Below, in pieces: positions 42,667-51,792 of a stretch of DNA of 64,000 nucleotides. The position numbers were made by a program, and so were the translations under genes. This DNA comes from Flavobacterium sp. 245 (GTDB taxonomy: Bacteria; Bacteroidota; Bacteroidia; Flavobacteriales; Flavobacteriaceae). How positions within the stretch are numbered: position 1 is the stretch's first letter; each line of letters starts with the position of its first letter. The notes under the pieces were generated by a model. That model saw nothing but the letters and a program-made list of their open reading frames with translations. It was not told the DNA's origin and did not search any database. The DNA lies in assembly GCF_004362055.1 (NCBI RefSeq), contig NZ_SNXB01000001.1:649068-713067 (forward strand), in the 5' to 3' direction.

Positions 42667-44946
42667 ATGCAAAACGTTTCAGAAGCTGCTGCTTACACAC
42701 TACAATTCATAAATCAGACCCAAAAATCGATTTTTCTTACCGGTAAAGCGGGTACTGGAAAGACGACGCTTTTGCGCGAAATTATTGCTACTACACATAA
42801 AAATACGGTTGTTGTAGCGCCTACAGGTATTGCTGCGCTAAATGCTGGCGGCGTTACGATTCATTCTATGTTTCAGTTGCCGTTTTCAGCTTTTATTCCT
42901 TCTTACGCAGAAAGTTCTCAGTTTACTGAAACAGTAAAATTTGAAAATAAAGAATCATTGCGTAGACATTTCAAAATGAATAATGTTAAACGTAACGTTA
43001 TTCGAAACATGGAATTGTTGATTATTGATGAAGTCAGTATGCTCCGTGCTGATTTACTGGATGCTATTGATTTTATGATGCAGACAGTACGAAGAAATAC
43101 TCGTGCTTTTGGTGGTGTTCAAGTGCTTTTTATTGGAGATTTATTGCAGCTTCCGCCCGTAATTCGAGATGAAGAATGGCGAACTCTGCGCAACTATTAC
43201 AAAGGAAAATTCTTTTTTCATTCGCATGTAATTCAGCAAAATCCGCCTTTGTATATTGAATTATCTAAAATTTACCGTCAAAGCGATGATGTTTTTATTT
43301 CGGTTTTGAATAATCTCCGAAATAATAAAATCACAAAAGAGGATATCCAGGTTCTAAATCAATATGTAAAACCAGATTTTGACCTGAAAATGAATCCAGG
43401 TTTTATCACCTTGACGACTCATAATGCAAAAGCCGATACTATTAACGAACAGGCAATTAATGATTTGCCTGGAAATGAATTTTCGTATCAACCATTTGTA
43501 GTTCATGACTTTCCGGAAAAAATTTTCCCAGTTGAAGAAAATTTAAAATTAAAAGTTGGCGCTCAGGTTATGTTTGTCAAAAACGATTTGTCTTTTGAAA
43601 AACGATATTTCAACGGTAAAATGGGAATTATAAAGTCGCTTTCTGCTGAAGAAATTTTTGTTCACTTTCCTGAAGAAAATAAGGCGATTGAAGTAGAGAA
43701 ATACGAGTGGAAAAATATCCGCTACAAAGTAAACGAGCTCACAAAAGAAATAGAAGAAGAAGTTCTGGGCACTTTTGCTCATTATCCGTTAAAGTTGGCT
43801 TGGGCCATTACGGTTCATAAAAGTCAGGGATTAACTTTTGAGAAAGCAGCGCTTGATGTATCGCAGGTTTTTCTGCCCGGACAAGCATATGTCGCTCTTT
43901 CTCGTTTAACCTCCTTAAACGGGCTTATTTTGCTTTCTTCGATGCAGATGAATGGACTTTCGAATGACCAGGATGTGATGGATTATGCTTTGAACAAAGC
44001 TTCGGAAGATGATTTGAAAAATTCACTTCATTTTGAAACTAAAAATTTCATTCATAACTATCTGATTAACAGTTTTAATTGGACAGATTTAGCGCAGGAA
44101 TGGCGTAATCATCGTTTTAGTTATAATGAAAATGCGACCGGATCAGAAAAAGCAAAACATTCTGTTTGGGCGCATAAGCGTTTAGACGCAGTGGAAGCGC
44201 TTGTAAATCCTTCGCAGAAATTCATAAATCAGCTTAATAAAATTTTCAGCAGCGAAACTGTCGATTTGGTTTTTGTGAAAGAAAGGGTAGAGGCAGCTTA
44301 TGATTACTTTTTTAAGCCAATGGATAAGCTGGTGACAGATCTTTTGAGTAAAATGGCTGAAATTCAAAAATTTAAAAAAGTTAAAGAATTCTATGAAGAA
44401 TTGTCTTTGCTTGATGACTTACAGACGAAGGCCGTTTTGCGTTTAATGAAAGCTAAACTGCTTGTTGAAATTGTGGTTTCCCGTGAAACAATCAGCAAAG
44501 AAAGCCTGACTTCTCCCGCAATAAAAAATTATAAAACGGATAAGATTTCTAAAATAAGAGAAGAGTTTAAAATGGCTCATACAGACATGTTTCAGGTCGA
44601 TGAGCCCGTTACGCGCTATTCTTATAAAAAATCAGAGAAAGAGGCTGAAAAAGCCATAAAAAAGACTACTGTAGAAGAAACATACGATTTGTGGATTGAG
44701 AAAAATTCTGTTGAAGATATTGCGCGTATCCGAAAGCTAACAATTCAGACGGTCGAAACACATTTGATAAAACTGATTCAAGCTAAAAAGGTGGATATTG
44801 TTGATGTTCTTCCAGATGATAAAATTCTGGAGCTTCGCGATGCTTTTGAGTTTTATCAGGAAGAATCTTTGAGTCCGCTAAAAGAAAAATACGGAGATAA
44901 ATTTACTTGGGACGAACTTAAAATGTTCAAAGCCAGTATTAATTGA
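42667..44946 (+). CDS. PIF1/RecD-like DNA helicase with C-terminal HTH
   Basis: 759 residues of superfamily 1B. Walker A GKAGTGKT (26-33), VAPTGIAALNAGGVTIHSMF, Walker B LLIIDEVSML, FIGDLLQLPPV and C-terminal AITVHKSQGLTFEKAALDVS, YVALSRLTSLNG. Pif1 helicases unwind DNA 5'-3', including at G-quadruplexes and stalled forks. Residues 680-740 form a helix-turn-helix (TYDLWIEKNSVEDIARIRKL), as seen on RecQ- or PIF1-type proteins of Bacteroidota. A TACTTTTG box stands at 42640-42647. It lies 45 bases after a terminator. Confidence 0.92.
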   Translation: MQNVSEAAAYTLQFINQTQKSIFLTGKAGTGKTTLLREIIATTHKNTVVVAPTGIAALNAGGVTIHSMFQLPFSAFIPSYAESSQFTETVKFENKESLRRHFKMNNVKRNVIRNMELLIIDEVSMLRADLLDAIDFMMQTVRRNTRAFGGVQVLFIGDLLQLPPVIRDEEWRTLRNYYKGKFFFHSHVIQQNPPLYIELSKIYRQSDDVFISVLNNLRNNKITKEDIQVLNQYVKPDFDLKMNPGFITLTTHNAKADTINEQAINDLPGNEFSYQPFVVHDFPEKIFPVEENLKLKVGAQVMFVKNDLSFEKRYFNGKMGIIKSLSAEEIFVHFPEENKAIEVEKYEWKNIRYKVNELTKEIEEEVLGTFAHYPLKLAWAITVHKSQGLTFEKAALDVSQVFLPGQAYVALSRLTSLNGLILLSSMQMNGLSNDQDVMDYALNKASEDDLKNSLHFETKNFIHNYLINSFNWTDLAQEWRNHRFSYNENATGSEKAKHSVWAHKRLDAVEALVNPSQKFINQLNKIFSSETVDLVFVKERVEAAYDYFFKPMDKLVTDLLSKMAEIQKFKKVKEFYEELSLLDDLQTKAVLRLMKAKLLVEIVVSRETISKESLTSPAIKNYKTDKISKIREEFKMAHTDMFQVDEPVTRYSYKKSEKEAEKAIKKTTVEETYDLWIEKNSVEDIARIRKLTIQTVETHLIKLIQAKKVDIVDVLPDDKILELRDAFEFYQEESLSPLKEKYGDKFTWDELKMFKASIN

Positions 44947-45014
44947 TTTTCTATTTGTAACTTAGTGTTTATAATCAGGATTATTTCGTTTTAACATTAT
45001 GTAAAATAGAACTT

Positions 45015-45773
45015 ATGAAAAAGATATTATTCTTCGCATTTATTGTTTTTTCACTTCAAAATGTTGATGGACAGGATCTAAAACCAGAATATCAAAAGTT
45101 CGTTAAAAGTTTTATTGCCAATGTAAAAAGCAATAACAAGGATGGTGTCGCTTCTTTTATTTCTTTTCCGATTGGAAGAGAATATCCGATTCCCGCCGTT
45201 AAAAATAAAGCCGATTTTATAAAACGATACGACCAGATTTTTGATGCCAATCTTAAGAAGGAAATTATCAATTCAAATCCAGCAAAAGATTGGGCCGAAA
45301 TGGGTTGGAGAGGAATTATGCTAGGACAAGGTGATATTTGGATGGATACAAATGGAAAAATTATTACTATAAACTATCAATCTCAAGCAGAAAAAGATCT
45401 TAAAAACAAATTAATCGCTGGCGAAAAGGGGAAACTTCATTCTTCAATTGCGACTTTTAAAGCGCCGGTTTATGTACTGGAAACCTCAAAATTCAGAATT
45501 AGAATTGATGATTTAGGAAACGATAATTACAGATATGCTTCCTGGTCGATTAAAAAACCAATGAGTGAAAAACCTGATTTAGTGATTACTAACGGAAAAT
45601 GGATTTCTGATGGAAGTGGAGGAAACAGTCATTACGATTTTAAAAAAGATGTCTATTTGTATCAATGTTATATCATTGTCATAGGAACCTCTGATTCTCC
45701 GCCGGCCCAATTAACGATTTCTCAAAACGGCAAAGAAATATTAAATCAAAATGCCAAAATAGTAACCAAGTAA
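45015..45773 (+). CDS. Secreted protein, tandem paralogue 1 (252 aa)
   Basis: Sec signal peptide (about 1-19, FSLQNVDGQ). The mature part has two visible blocks: an N-terminal NTF2-like helical block (LKPEYQKFVKSFIANVKSNN, FIKRYDQIFDANLKKEI, WRGIMLGQGDIWMDTNGKII) and a C-terminal beta block (SKFRIRIDDLGNDNYRYASW, SPPAQLTISQNGKEI). It is closely related in order and motifs to the next gene. No catalytic motif is seen. Function unknown. Its product probably acts in the periplasm or at the surface. Confidence 0.78.
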   Translation: MKKILFFAFIVFSLQNVDGQDLKPEYQKFVKSFIANVKSNNKDGVASFISFPIGREYPIPAVKNKADFIKRYDQIFDANLKKEIINSNPAKDWAEMGWRGIMLGQGDIWMDTNGKIITINYQSQAEKDLKNKLIAGEKGKLHSSIATFKAPVYVLETSKFRIRIDDLGNDNYRYASWSIKKPMSEKPDLVITNGKWISDGSGGNSHYDFKKDVYLYQCYIIVIGTSDSPPAQLTISQNGKEILNQNAKIVTK

Positions 45774-45781
45774 AGAAATCC

Positions 45782-45808
45782 TGTTTCATGTGGAACAGGG
45801 TTTTTTGT
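45782..45808 (+). terminator. Terminator with parS-like sequence
   Basis: CCTGTT pairs with AACAGG and TTTTTT follows. The loop reads TGTTTCATGTGGAACA, one base off a parS palindrome in the centre (CATGTG). The hairpin role explains it better than ParB binding. Confidence 0.65.
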
Positions 45809-45914
45809 TTTTCTACGACATAATGTTTTGAATGTTTCAGGCGTTATTATAGTGAGTTACTTTTTTATAACTTAGTTATGGATCACATTAACAATCAATT
45901 AAAATGTTTTTAAT

Positions 45915-46676
45915 ATGAAAAAAAAGAATCTGTTTTTAATTTTATTGATTTTGTGCAGCAGTTTGATTTCAGCTCAAAGTTTAAAGCCGGAGTATCAAAA
46001 ATGCATTCAGAGTTTTATTGATAATGTAAAAGGCGATAGGAAAGAAGCCTTAGCCGAAATGGTTTTTTATCCTTTAAAACGGGAATATCCAATCCCAGAT
46101 ATTGTCGATAAAACTGATTTTATAAACCGATATTCTGAAATTTTCGACTCCACTTTAAAAAAAGAAATTACAGCATCTAATCCTGAAAAAAATTGGTCTG
46201 ATATGGGCTGGCGCGGGATGATGCTGAATAAGGGTAATGTCTGGCTTGATTTTGATGGACGTGTGACAAGCATAAATTATCAATCGAAGGCAGAAAACGA
46301 TCGTAAAAAGAAGCTCAATGAGGCACAAAAAAAAGAATTGCATTCTAGTGTTGCTTTTTTTCAAAAACCAATTTGCATTTTAGAAACTTCAAAATTCAAA
46401 ATCAGAATTGATAATTTGGGACATGAAAATTATAGATATGCTTCCTGGTCGATAAATAAAAAAATGATTGAAGAGCCTGATTTAGTGATCAATGGTGGAG
46501 TTTTAATCATAGAAGGAAGTGGTGGAAATCATCAATATGAATTTAAAAAAGACCAGTTTACCTATACTTGCGATATTATTGTTTTAGCTACAAAAGATTC
46601 GCCTCCTGCGAGATTAATTATCACACAAAATGGAAAAGAAATTTTAAAGCAAGATGCTACAATTGTTCCACGATAA
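45915..46676 (+). CDS. Secreted protein, tandem paralogue 2 (253 aa)
   Basis: Sec signal peptide (KNLFLILLILCSSLISAQ, residues 4-21), then the same two-block layout as the previous gene: LKPEYQKCIQSFIDNVKGDR, DKTDFINRYSEIFDSTLKKE, WRGMMLNKGNVWLDFDGRV, SKFKIRIDNLGHENYRYASW and SPPARLIITQNGKEI. By eye about half of the aligned positions are identical. Tandem duplication followed by divergence is clear; both copies stay open. Separate start signals and a terminator between them suggest independent transcription. Function unknown. Confidence 0.78.
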   Translation: MKKKNLFLILLILCSSLISAQSLKPEYQKCIQSFIDNVKGDRKEALAEMVFYPLKREYPIPDIVDKTDFINRYSEIFDSTLKKEITASNPEKNWSDMGWRGMMLNKGNVWLDFDGRVTSINYQSKAENDRKKKLNEAQKKELHSSVAFFQKPICILETSKFKIRIDNLGHENYRYASWSINKKMIEEPDLVINGGVLIIEGSGGNHQYEFKKDQFTYTCDIIVLATKDSPPARLIITQNGKEILKQDATIVPR

Positions 46677-46680
46677 ACAA

Positions 46681-46709
46681 AAAGCCTATTTAATTTAAAT
46701 AGGCTTTTT
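46681..46709. terminator. Bidirectional terminator
   Basis: AAAGCCTATTT (46681-46691) and AAATAGGCTTT (46697-46707), with A-run left and T-run right. Serves the convergent 253-aa and 155-aa genes. Confidence 0.9.
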
Positions 46710-46711
46710 GT

Positions 46712-47179
46712 TTATAATGCTGACATTGCTTTTTCAAGCTCTTTTTCCTGCGTTATTTGCGTTAATTTTAGTTTTTGGATACTTACCTCGTTTTCTTTAG
46801 TTTTTAGCTTCTGTTTCGCTATTTCTTCTTCTGATATTGAAGCGGTCGTAATTTTATTTTCTAATTTCTGATTTTCATGCTCAAGTCTGCTTATTTTGTC
46901 TTTTGTTGACTTCAAGTTGTTTTCAGACTTGCTGAGGCTTTTCTTTTTTGATTCTATTTCCTTTTTCTGTTTTTCAAGTTCTTTTTGTTGTCTATTTAAT
47001 TCAGAAATTCGATCATCAAGTTTTCTGTGATTTTCTGCCAATGTTCTCTCCGTCTCTTTTTCAGCCTTTTGAAACTCGATGTCTTGTTGTGTCTGGCTTT
47101 TATTAATTTGTTGAGCAATAAAGTATTGTGAATTTAGAAAGACCAATACAAAGGCAAATGTTGTAAATATTTTTTTCAT
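46712..47179 (-). CDS. Exported coiled-coil protein (155 aa)
   Basis: Signal peptide (MKKIFTTFAFVLVFLNSQYF, cut near IAQ), then a charged coiled coil over almost the whole length (RKLDDRISELNRQQKELEKQ, SKSENNLKSTKDKISRLEHE), ending KELEKAMSAL. No known domain. A periplasmic rod or adaptor is likely from composition alone; function unknown. It lies between two terminators, downstream of the SPOR gene, so transcription of its own is expected. Confidence 0.7.
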   Translation of the reverse strand: MKKIFTTFAFVLVFLNSQYFIAQQINKSQTQQDIEFQKAEKETERTLAENHRKLDDRISELNRQQKELEKQKKEIESKKKSLSKSENNLKSTKDKISRLEHENQKLENKITTASISEEEIAKQKLKTKENEVSIQKLKLTQITQEKELEKAMSAL

Positions 47180-47269
47180 CCGTATTTAAGTTTTATAAAA
47201 AAACGAAATTATAATAGGATGAAATTTATAGCTGAAAATTTAAGTTTTATAAGTAACAGAATAAGCCAA

Positions 47270-47301
47270 AAAAAATCCGATTCAACTGAATCGGATTTTT
47301 T
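47270..47301. terminator. Terminator after the SPOR gene
   Basis: Stem AATCCGATTCA / TGAATCGGATT around AC with A and T runs on both sides. It stops transcripts of the SPOR gene before the coiled-coil gene. Confidence 0.88.
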
Positions 47302-47306
47302 AAATA

Positions 47307-48272
47307 CTATAAGTTTTCGACTAAGATCCAGGCATCTGGATTTTCGCCTTTTTGTATTTCTTTTTGTGCTTTTGTGGCTTCGGCCATCGTAGCATAACTT
47401 CCGTATAAAACCGGGAATAAGCCGTGTTTGTTTTCACCAAGCATACGGGCCTGATAACCATCTTTAATCAATTGGTTATAAGCTTTTCTTGCATTTTCTT
47501 CACTTCTAAAAGCACCAGCCATAATGTGATACGGCATTAGTTTTGCTTCTGGTGATTCAACTTTTGCAGAGTCTACAGAAAGCGTTACAGCAGGCAAAGG
47601 ATTTTGAATAAAGAAAGTCGCTTCTTGAATTTTGTTTTCTACTTTTTTCTGAACCGCACTTTCAACAACTAATGTTTGAGAGTCGATTTGATTTTGATAT
47701 AATGGATATCCTATACTTCCCGTAATTCCAAGTCCTAAAACAAATATAGCGGCATATTTTAGGAACGGATTTGATGATCTAGTTTCTTCATCATCATAAA
47801 GCGCCACAGTTTCTTTTGTCGAAACTTCGTCTAATTTGCGCTCCAAGACTTCTTTTTTGATAGCAGGAGAAATAAACGGACTTAGTCCAAACGAAGTTGC
47901 TAAATAGTTCGTTTGATCATTTGGGGTGAAAATGATGTTTTTTTCAGAATTCAAACGAATTTCGCCAATATTTTTTAAGCTTATTGTCCCATCTTCTTCA
48001 AGTGTTTTTTGCCAGTTTAAAACTTCAAAAGCAATAGCGCTTACAGCAAAACCATATGATGTTTTTTCAGCACTTGCAATATGATTAGCTAGCAAACCGT
48101 CATTGTTTTTTAAATGACTGTTGAAAGTGATCATTTTTTTTGGAGGAGAAAACGAATTTGTGTTTTCATTCAGCTGTGCTGACTGAATTTCCGTCAAAAA
48201 AGCACCAAAGCCTGGAACCGTTACACACTGATAACGATACAATAACTGTCCTATGTAATTTTCGATTTTCAT
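47307..48272 (-). CDS. HU-CCDC81 / SPOR-domain protein
   Basis: 321 residues. N-terminal HU-CCDC81-like repeats (IGQLLYRYQCVTVPGFGAFL, ITFNSHLKNNDGLLANHIAS), a linker, one membrane helix at about 174-194 (YAAIFVLGLGITGSIGYPLY), and a C-terminal SPOR domain (YHIMAGAFRSEENARKAYNQ, then GYQARMLGENKHGLFPVLYG). SPOR domains bind denuded peptidoglycan strands at division sites. The HU-like part faces the cytosol and may bind DNA or a division protein. This layout is typical of flavobacteria. The ATG at 48272 is divergent from dprA. Confidence 0.9.
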   Translation of the reverse strand: MKIENYIGQLLYRYQCVTVPGFGAFLTEIQSAQLNENTNSFSPPKKMITFNSHLKNNDGLLANHIASAEKTSYGFAVSAIAFEVLNWQKTLEEDGTISLKNIGEIRLNSEKNIIFTPNDQTNYLATSFGLSPFISPAIKKEVLERKLDEVSTKETVALYDDEETRSSNPFLKYAAIFVLGLGITGSIGYPLYQNQIDSQTLVVESAVQKKVENKIQEATFFIQNPLPAVTLSVDSAKVESPEAKLMPYHIMAGAFRSEENARKAYNQLIKDGYQARMLGENKHGLFPVLYGSYATMAEATKAQKEIQKGENPDAWILVENL

Positions 48273-48510
48273 AGTAACAAAGTTATGGAACGAATATAGT
48301 TATCAAAATTTTATTCACAATTTTTATTAACAATCGAGATTATTTTATATACAATTCGTTGTCAATTATTTAAGTGGTGTCGTTTATGATTTTATTTAGT
48401 GCACTTGTTTTAAAACCTATGTTTTATTAAGAAATTACTTTAATTTAACCATATTTGCAGCTTTAATTTGTTTTAGTTTTCAATTCTATTTTACATAATA
48501 TTTTTAAGCA

Positions 48511-49611
48511 ATGTCAGACCAGGAATTATTTTACTTGTTAGCCTTACTAAAAGTCGATGGAGTGGGCGACATTATGGCAAAAAAATTATTGACACATTGT
48601 GGAAATGCCGAAGCGGTTTTTAAAACAAAATCAGTTCAAATCGCCGGAATTGATGGAGTAGGTTCTATTTTGATTAAAAACTTAAAAGACAAAACTGTTT
48701 TTGAAAAAGCCAATCAGGAACTTGAATTTATAAAATCAGACGGAATAAAGGTTTCTTATTTTCAGGATGACAGTTATCCTGATCGTTTAAAACATTGTAT
48801 TGATGGGCCGGTTTTGTTGTTTACTTCTGGAAATATAGATTTAAAAAACAAAAAGCTAATTAGCATTGTAGGAACGCGCCAGGTAACGTCGTATGGAATT
48901 GATTTTTGCAAAAAACTTATCGAAGATCTTGCACCGCTAGATCCTGTTATTGTTAGCGGATTTGCGTATGGTGTCGATATTGTAGCCCATCAATTGGCAA
49001 TGGAAAACAACTTGCAGACAATTGGTGTTTTGGCACACGGGTTGAATCAGATTTATCCAAAAACACACAAAAAGTATATTGCAAAAATGGAAGAAAACGG
49101 CGGTTTTATTACCGAATTTTGGAGTTCTTCAAATCCTGATAAAGAGAAGTTTGTTCGTCGTAACCGAATTGTAGCCGGCATGACCGAAGCCACAATCGTA
49201 ATCGAATCTGCTGATAAAGGAGGGTCATTAATTACGGCCAATTTAGCAAATGACTATAACCGTGAAGTTTTTGCAGTTCCTGGGCGTGTTACAGACCGAT
49301 ACAGCCAAGGTTGCAATGATTTAATTAAAACGCAAAAAGCCAATGTGCTGACAAGTGCGGCCGACCTAATTTACGTCCTGAATTGGGATTTAGAAAACAA
49401 ACCAAAAACAATTCAAAGACAACTTTTTGTAGAGCTAAATCCTGATGAGGAATGTGTATATAATTTCCTGATTAAAAACGGAAAAGAGTTATTAGATATC
49501 ATCGCTTTAGAGTGCAATTTTCCGATTTTTAGAATATCTGGAATTCTTTTAAACATGGAACTTAAAGGCTTGATTAGGCCTTTACCTGGCAAAATGTTTG
49601 AAGCAATTTAA
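48511..49611 (+). CDS. dprA: DNA-processing protein DprA
   Basis: 366 residues. DprA binds incoming single-stranded DNA and loads RecA in natural transformation. Seen: the Rossmann-like core with SIVGTRQVTSYGIDF, VSGFAYGVDIVAHQLA, HGLNQIYPKTHKKYI, GGFITEF, FVRRNRIVAGM and KGGSLITANLAND, then a C-terminal winged helix (EECVYNFLIKNGKELLDIIA, PGKMFEAI). N-terminal helices form a HhH/SAM-like part. recA is also in the window at 53114. Many flavobacteria keep dprA without known competence. Confidence 0.95.
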   Translation: MSDQELFYLLALLKVDGVGDIMAKKLLTHCGNAEAVFKTKSVQIAGIDGVGSILIKNLKDKTVFEKANQELEFIKSDGIKVSYFQDDSYPDRLKHCIDGPVLLFTSGNIDLKNKKLISIVGTRQVTSYGIDFCKKLIEDLAPLDPVIVSGFAYGVDIVAHQLAMENNLQTIGVLAHGLNQIYPKTHKKYIAKMEENGGFITEFWSSSNPDKEKFVRRNRIVAGMTEATIVIESADKGGSLITANLANDYNREVFAVPGRVTDRYSQGCNDLIKTQKANVLTSAADLIYVLNWDLENKPKTIQRQLFVELNPDEECVYNFLIKNGKELLDIIALECNFPIFRISGILLNMELKGLIRPLPGKMFEAI

Positions 49612-49686
49612 ATGTTTTTTTAACACAGAAACTTGCATTAAATGATATAAAGAATATATTTGTTTAACCAAAAATCTAAAATTTAA

Positions 49687-50535
49687 ATGAATATAATTGA
49701 ACTATTTGAAAATGCTGGAATCTACAAAGAGAACGCAAGAGATTTCAGTCCAGAAGACATTGAAAAAGCAAGAAAACAGTTTGAAATTGAACGATCAGGA
49801 ATCTACGGTATTGAAGCTGATCTTGGTGATAATTTGATTTTAGCAATGAATAATTACGCTGGACAGCTTTTATTTATTTCTAATAACCGAATCTTATATA
49901 ACTTTTTTTCTAAAAAGAATTATTCACGAAACAGATTTAATTCTGATTATACAGTTTCATCTAGTAAAGCTGACGTTCAAGCGTTTATTGATAAATTTCT
50001 GTCTAAAGATTTAGACCTTAATTTAGATGAATTACTAGCACAAAACAGGTTTGATAATATTGATGATTTATTGGCCGTAAAAGAATATTTACCTGAAAAT
50101 TCACTGGAGAATTTAAGCAAAAAATTATCTGAGAAACTTGATTATGCGATAGCTACAATTAATGGTAATTTGCAATTAAATGATTTAAGCAGAACAGTGG
50201 AGTTCCTTAAATATCGCAGTTTTTATGTTTTAGTTTCTCATTTTAGATCTGGTGAAAAAGACGAAAAAATTAAAGCAGTTTACAATAAGGTTTATAATTT
50301 GCACAGTAATTCGGCTGTGAGACATGAATTGATTAACCCAATGATTTCATCTTTAGTAAATTATAATGCGGTTAATTATGAACTGAATAATTTGTTCCGA
50401 AAAAACAAAGATGCTCTTGATGCAGCAACCGAAAGTGTAAGTGATTCCGGAGGTTCTTCTGGTATTTCTGGCTGGTCAATCTTTGCGATTATAGTTATTA
50501 TTTTGCGCGTGATTATGGCATTGGCGCGAAGTTAA
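49687..50535 (+). CDS. Unrecognised protein with C-terminal membrane anchor (282 aa)
   Basis: Soluble helical protein (residues 1-255) with a Ser/Gly-rich linker (SDSGGSSGISG) and a hydrophobic C-terminal helix (WSIFAIIVIILRVIMALARS), so tail-anchored with the bulk in the cytosol. No signal peptide. Blocks: ARDFSPEDIEKARKQFEIER and FDNIDDLLAVKEYLPENSLE. I do not recognise the family. It follows dprA by 75 bases and may share its transcript. Confidence 0.65.
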   Translation: MNIIELFENAGIYKENARDFSPEDIEKARKQFEIERSGIYGIEADLGDNLILAMNNYAGQLLFISNNRILYNFFSKKNYSRNRFNSDYTVSSSKADVQAFIDKFLSKDLDLNLDELLAQNRFDNIDDLLAVKEYLPENSLENLSKKLSEKLDYAIATINGNLQLNDLSRTVEFLKYRSFYVLVSHFRSGEKDEKIKAVYNKVYNLHSNSAVRHELINPMISSLVNYNAVNYELNNLFRKNKDALDAATESVSDSGGSSGISGWSIFAIIVIILRVIMALARS

Positions 50536-50563
50536 AGAGTTTAAAATTATACGCTTAAATTAT

Positions 50564-50604
50564 AAAAAAAAGCCTGAGAGATTAATTTTCTTTCAGGCTT
50601 TTTT
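50564..50604. terminator. Bidirectional terminator before trpS
   Basis: AAAGCCTGA pairs with TCAGGCTTT around a 15-base loop; A and T runs flank it. Serves the 282-aa gene and the convergent trpS. Confidence 0.85.
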
Positions 50605-50612
50605 ATTGATTC

Positions 50613-51587
50613 TTATTTTTGAAATCCAAGAACTTCTCGGACTTTCGCTAAAACTCCATCGGCAACAATTGAAGCTTTTGCAGCGCCCTTTTTCAGTAAA
50701 GCATCGACTTCTTCAAGGTTGTTTATGTAGTAATTGTATTTTTCTCTTTCAGTTTTAAATTTTTCAGTAATCAGTTCAAACAAAGCTTGTTTGGCATGAC
50801 CATAGCCGTAATTTCCGCCTAAATAATTGGCTCTCATTTCTGCAATTTGAGCTTCATTTGCTAATAAAGAATAAATGGCAAATGCATTACAAGTGTCTGG
50901 ATTTTTTGGCTCTTCAAGAGGAGTACTATCCGTTTCAATACTCATTACTTGTTTGCGTAACACTTTATCATCAAGAAAAATATTGATAATATTATTAGCC
51001 GATTTACTCATTTTTCCACCATTTGTTCCCGGAATCAACATGCTGTTTTCCTGAATTTTAGCTTCTGGAACCACAAAGGTTTCTCCCATTTGGTGGTTGA
51101 AACGAGAAGCTACATCGCGAGTGATTTCTAAATGTTGTAATTGATCTTTTCCAACAGGAACAAACTCAGCATCATATAATAAAATATCGGCTGCCATTAA
51201 CATCGGATAGGTAAAAAGTCCGGCATTAACGTCGTCTAAACGATCTGATTTATCTTTAAATGAATGTGCCAAAGTCAATCTTTGGAACGGGAAAAAACAG
51301 CTTAAATACCAGGTTAATTCAGCAGTTTGGGTAACATCAGATTGTCTGTAGAATGTAACTTTATCAGGATTTAATCCACAGGCAAGCCATGCTGCGGCTG
51401 TACTGTAAGTGTTTTCACGTAATGTTTTACCGTCTTTGATTTGCGTAATAGAGTGCAAATCAGCAATAAACAAATATGATTCATTAGCCGGATTGTTTGA
51501 TAATTCAATTGCCGGAATAATTGCTCCCAATAAATTTCCCAAGTGTGGCGTTCCAGTACTTTGAACACCAGTTAGTATTTTTGCCAT
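50613..51587 (-). CDS. trpS: Tryptophan-tRNA ligase
   Basis: 324 residues, normal length. It charges tRNA-Trp. Seen: the HIGH-equivalent HLGNLLGAI (15-23), YPMLMAADILLYDAEFVPVG, KDQLQHLEITRDVA and the KMSKS motif in GGKMSKSANNII. The helical C-domain is short. The single ATG at 51587 is convincing. It stands alone on the minus strand, divergent from plsC. Confidence 0.97.
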   Translation of the reverse strand: MAKILTGVQSTGTPHLGNLLGAIIPAIELSNNPANESYLFIADLHSITQIKDGKTLRENTYSTAAAWLACGLNPDKVTFYRQSDVTQTAELTWYLSCFFPFQRLTLAHSFKDKSDRLDDVNAGLFTYPMLMAADILLYDAEFVPVGKDQLQHLEITRDVASRFNHQMGETFVVPEAKIQENSMLIPGTNGGKMSKSANNIINIFLDDKVLRKQVMSIETDSTPLEEPKNPDTCNAFAIYSLLANEAQIAEMRANYLGGNYGYGHAKQALFELITEKFKTEREKYNYYINNLEEVDALLKKGAAKASIVADGVLAKVREVLGFQK

Positions 51588-51608
51588 TCTCGTTTTTTTC
51601 TTATTCTT

Positions 51609-51685
51609 TTAACCGCAAAGATTGCAAGTTTATTTTTTTTAACCGCAAAGGTCGCAAAGTTTTTCGCAAAGTCCACAAAGTTTAT
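51609..51685. repeat. CGCAAAG direct repeats in the trpS-plsC gap
   Basis: AACCGCAAAG (about 51611 and 51642), then GTCGCAAAG, TTCGCAAAG and CCACAAAG follow at short intervals. This is a recurring Bacteroidota intergenic word. Divergent genes flank it, so it may be regulatory or simply repeated. A block of TCTAAAAATCTAA words follows at 51731-51763. Confidence 0.5.
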
Positions 51686-51792
51686 TAAACATCTCAATGA
51701 TTTATAGTTTTATTTTGGATAAAAGTCTAACATTCTAAAAATCTAATGATCTAAAAATCTAAATTCACTTCTGTTTTCTTACATTTGAAACC

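Noticed and set aside
44480..44500. A parS-like word in the helicase gene (GGTTTCCCGTGAAACA)
   Set aside because: Two mismatches in the key positions and no neighbours; likely chance.
45782..45797. A ninth parS site
   Set aside because: The centre is CATGTG instead of CACGTG, and the sequence forms a terminator hairpin after the 252-aa gene, which explains it.
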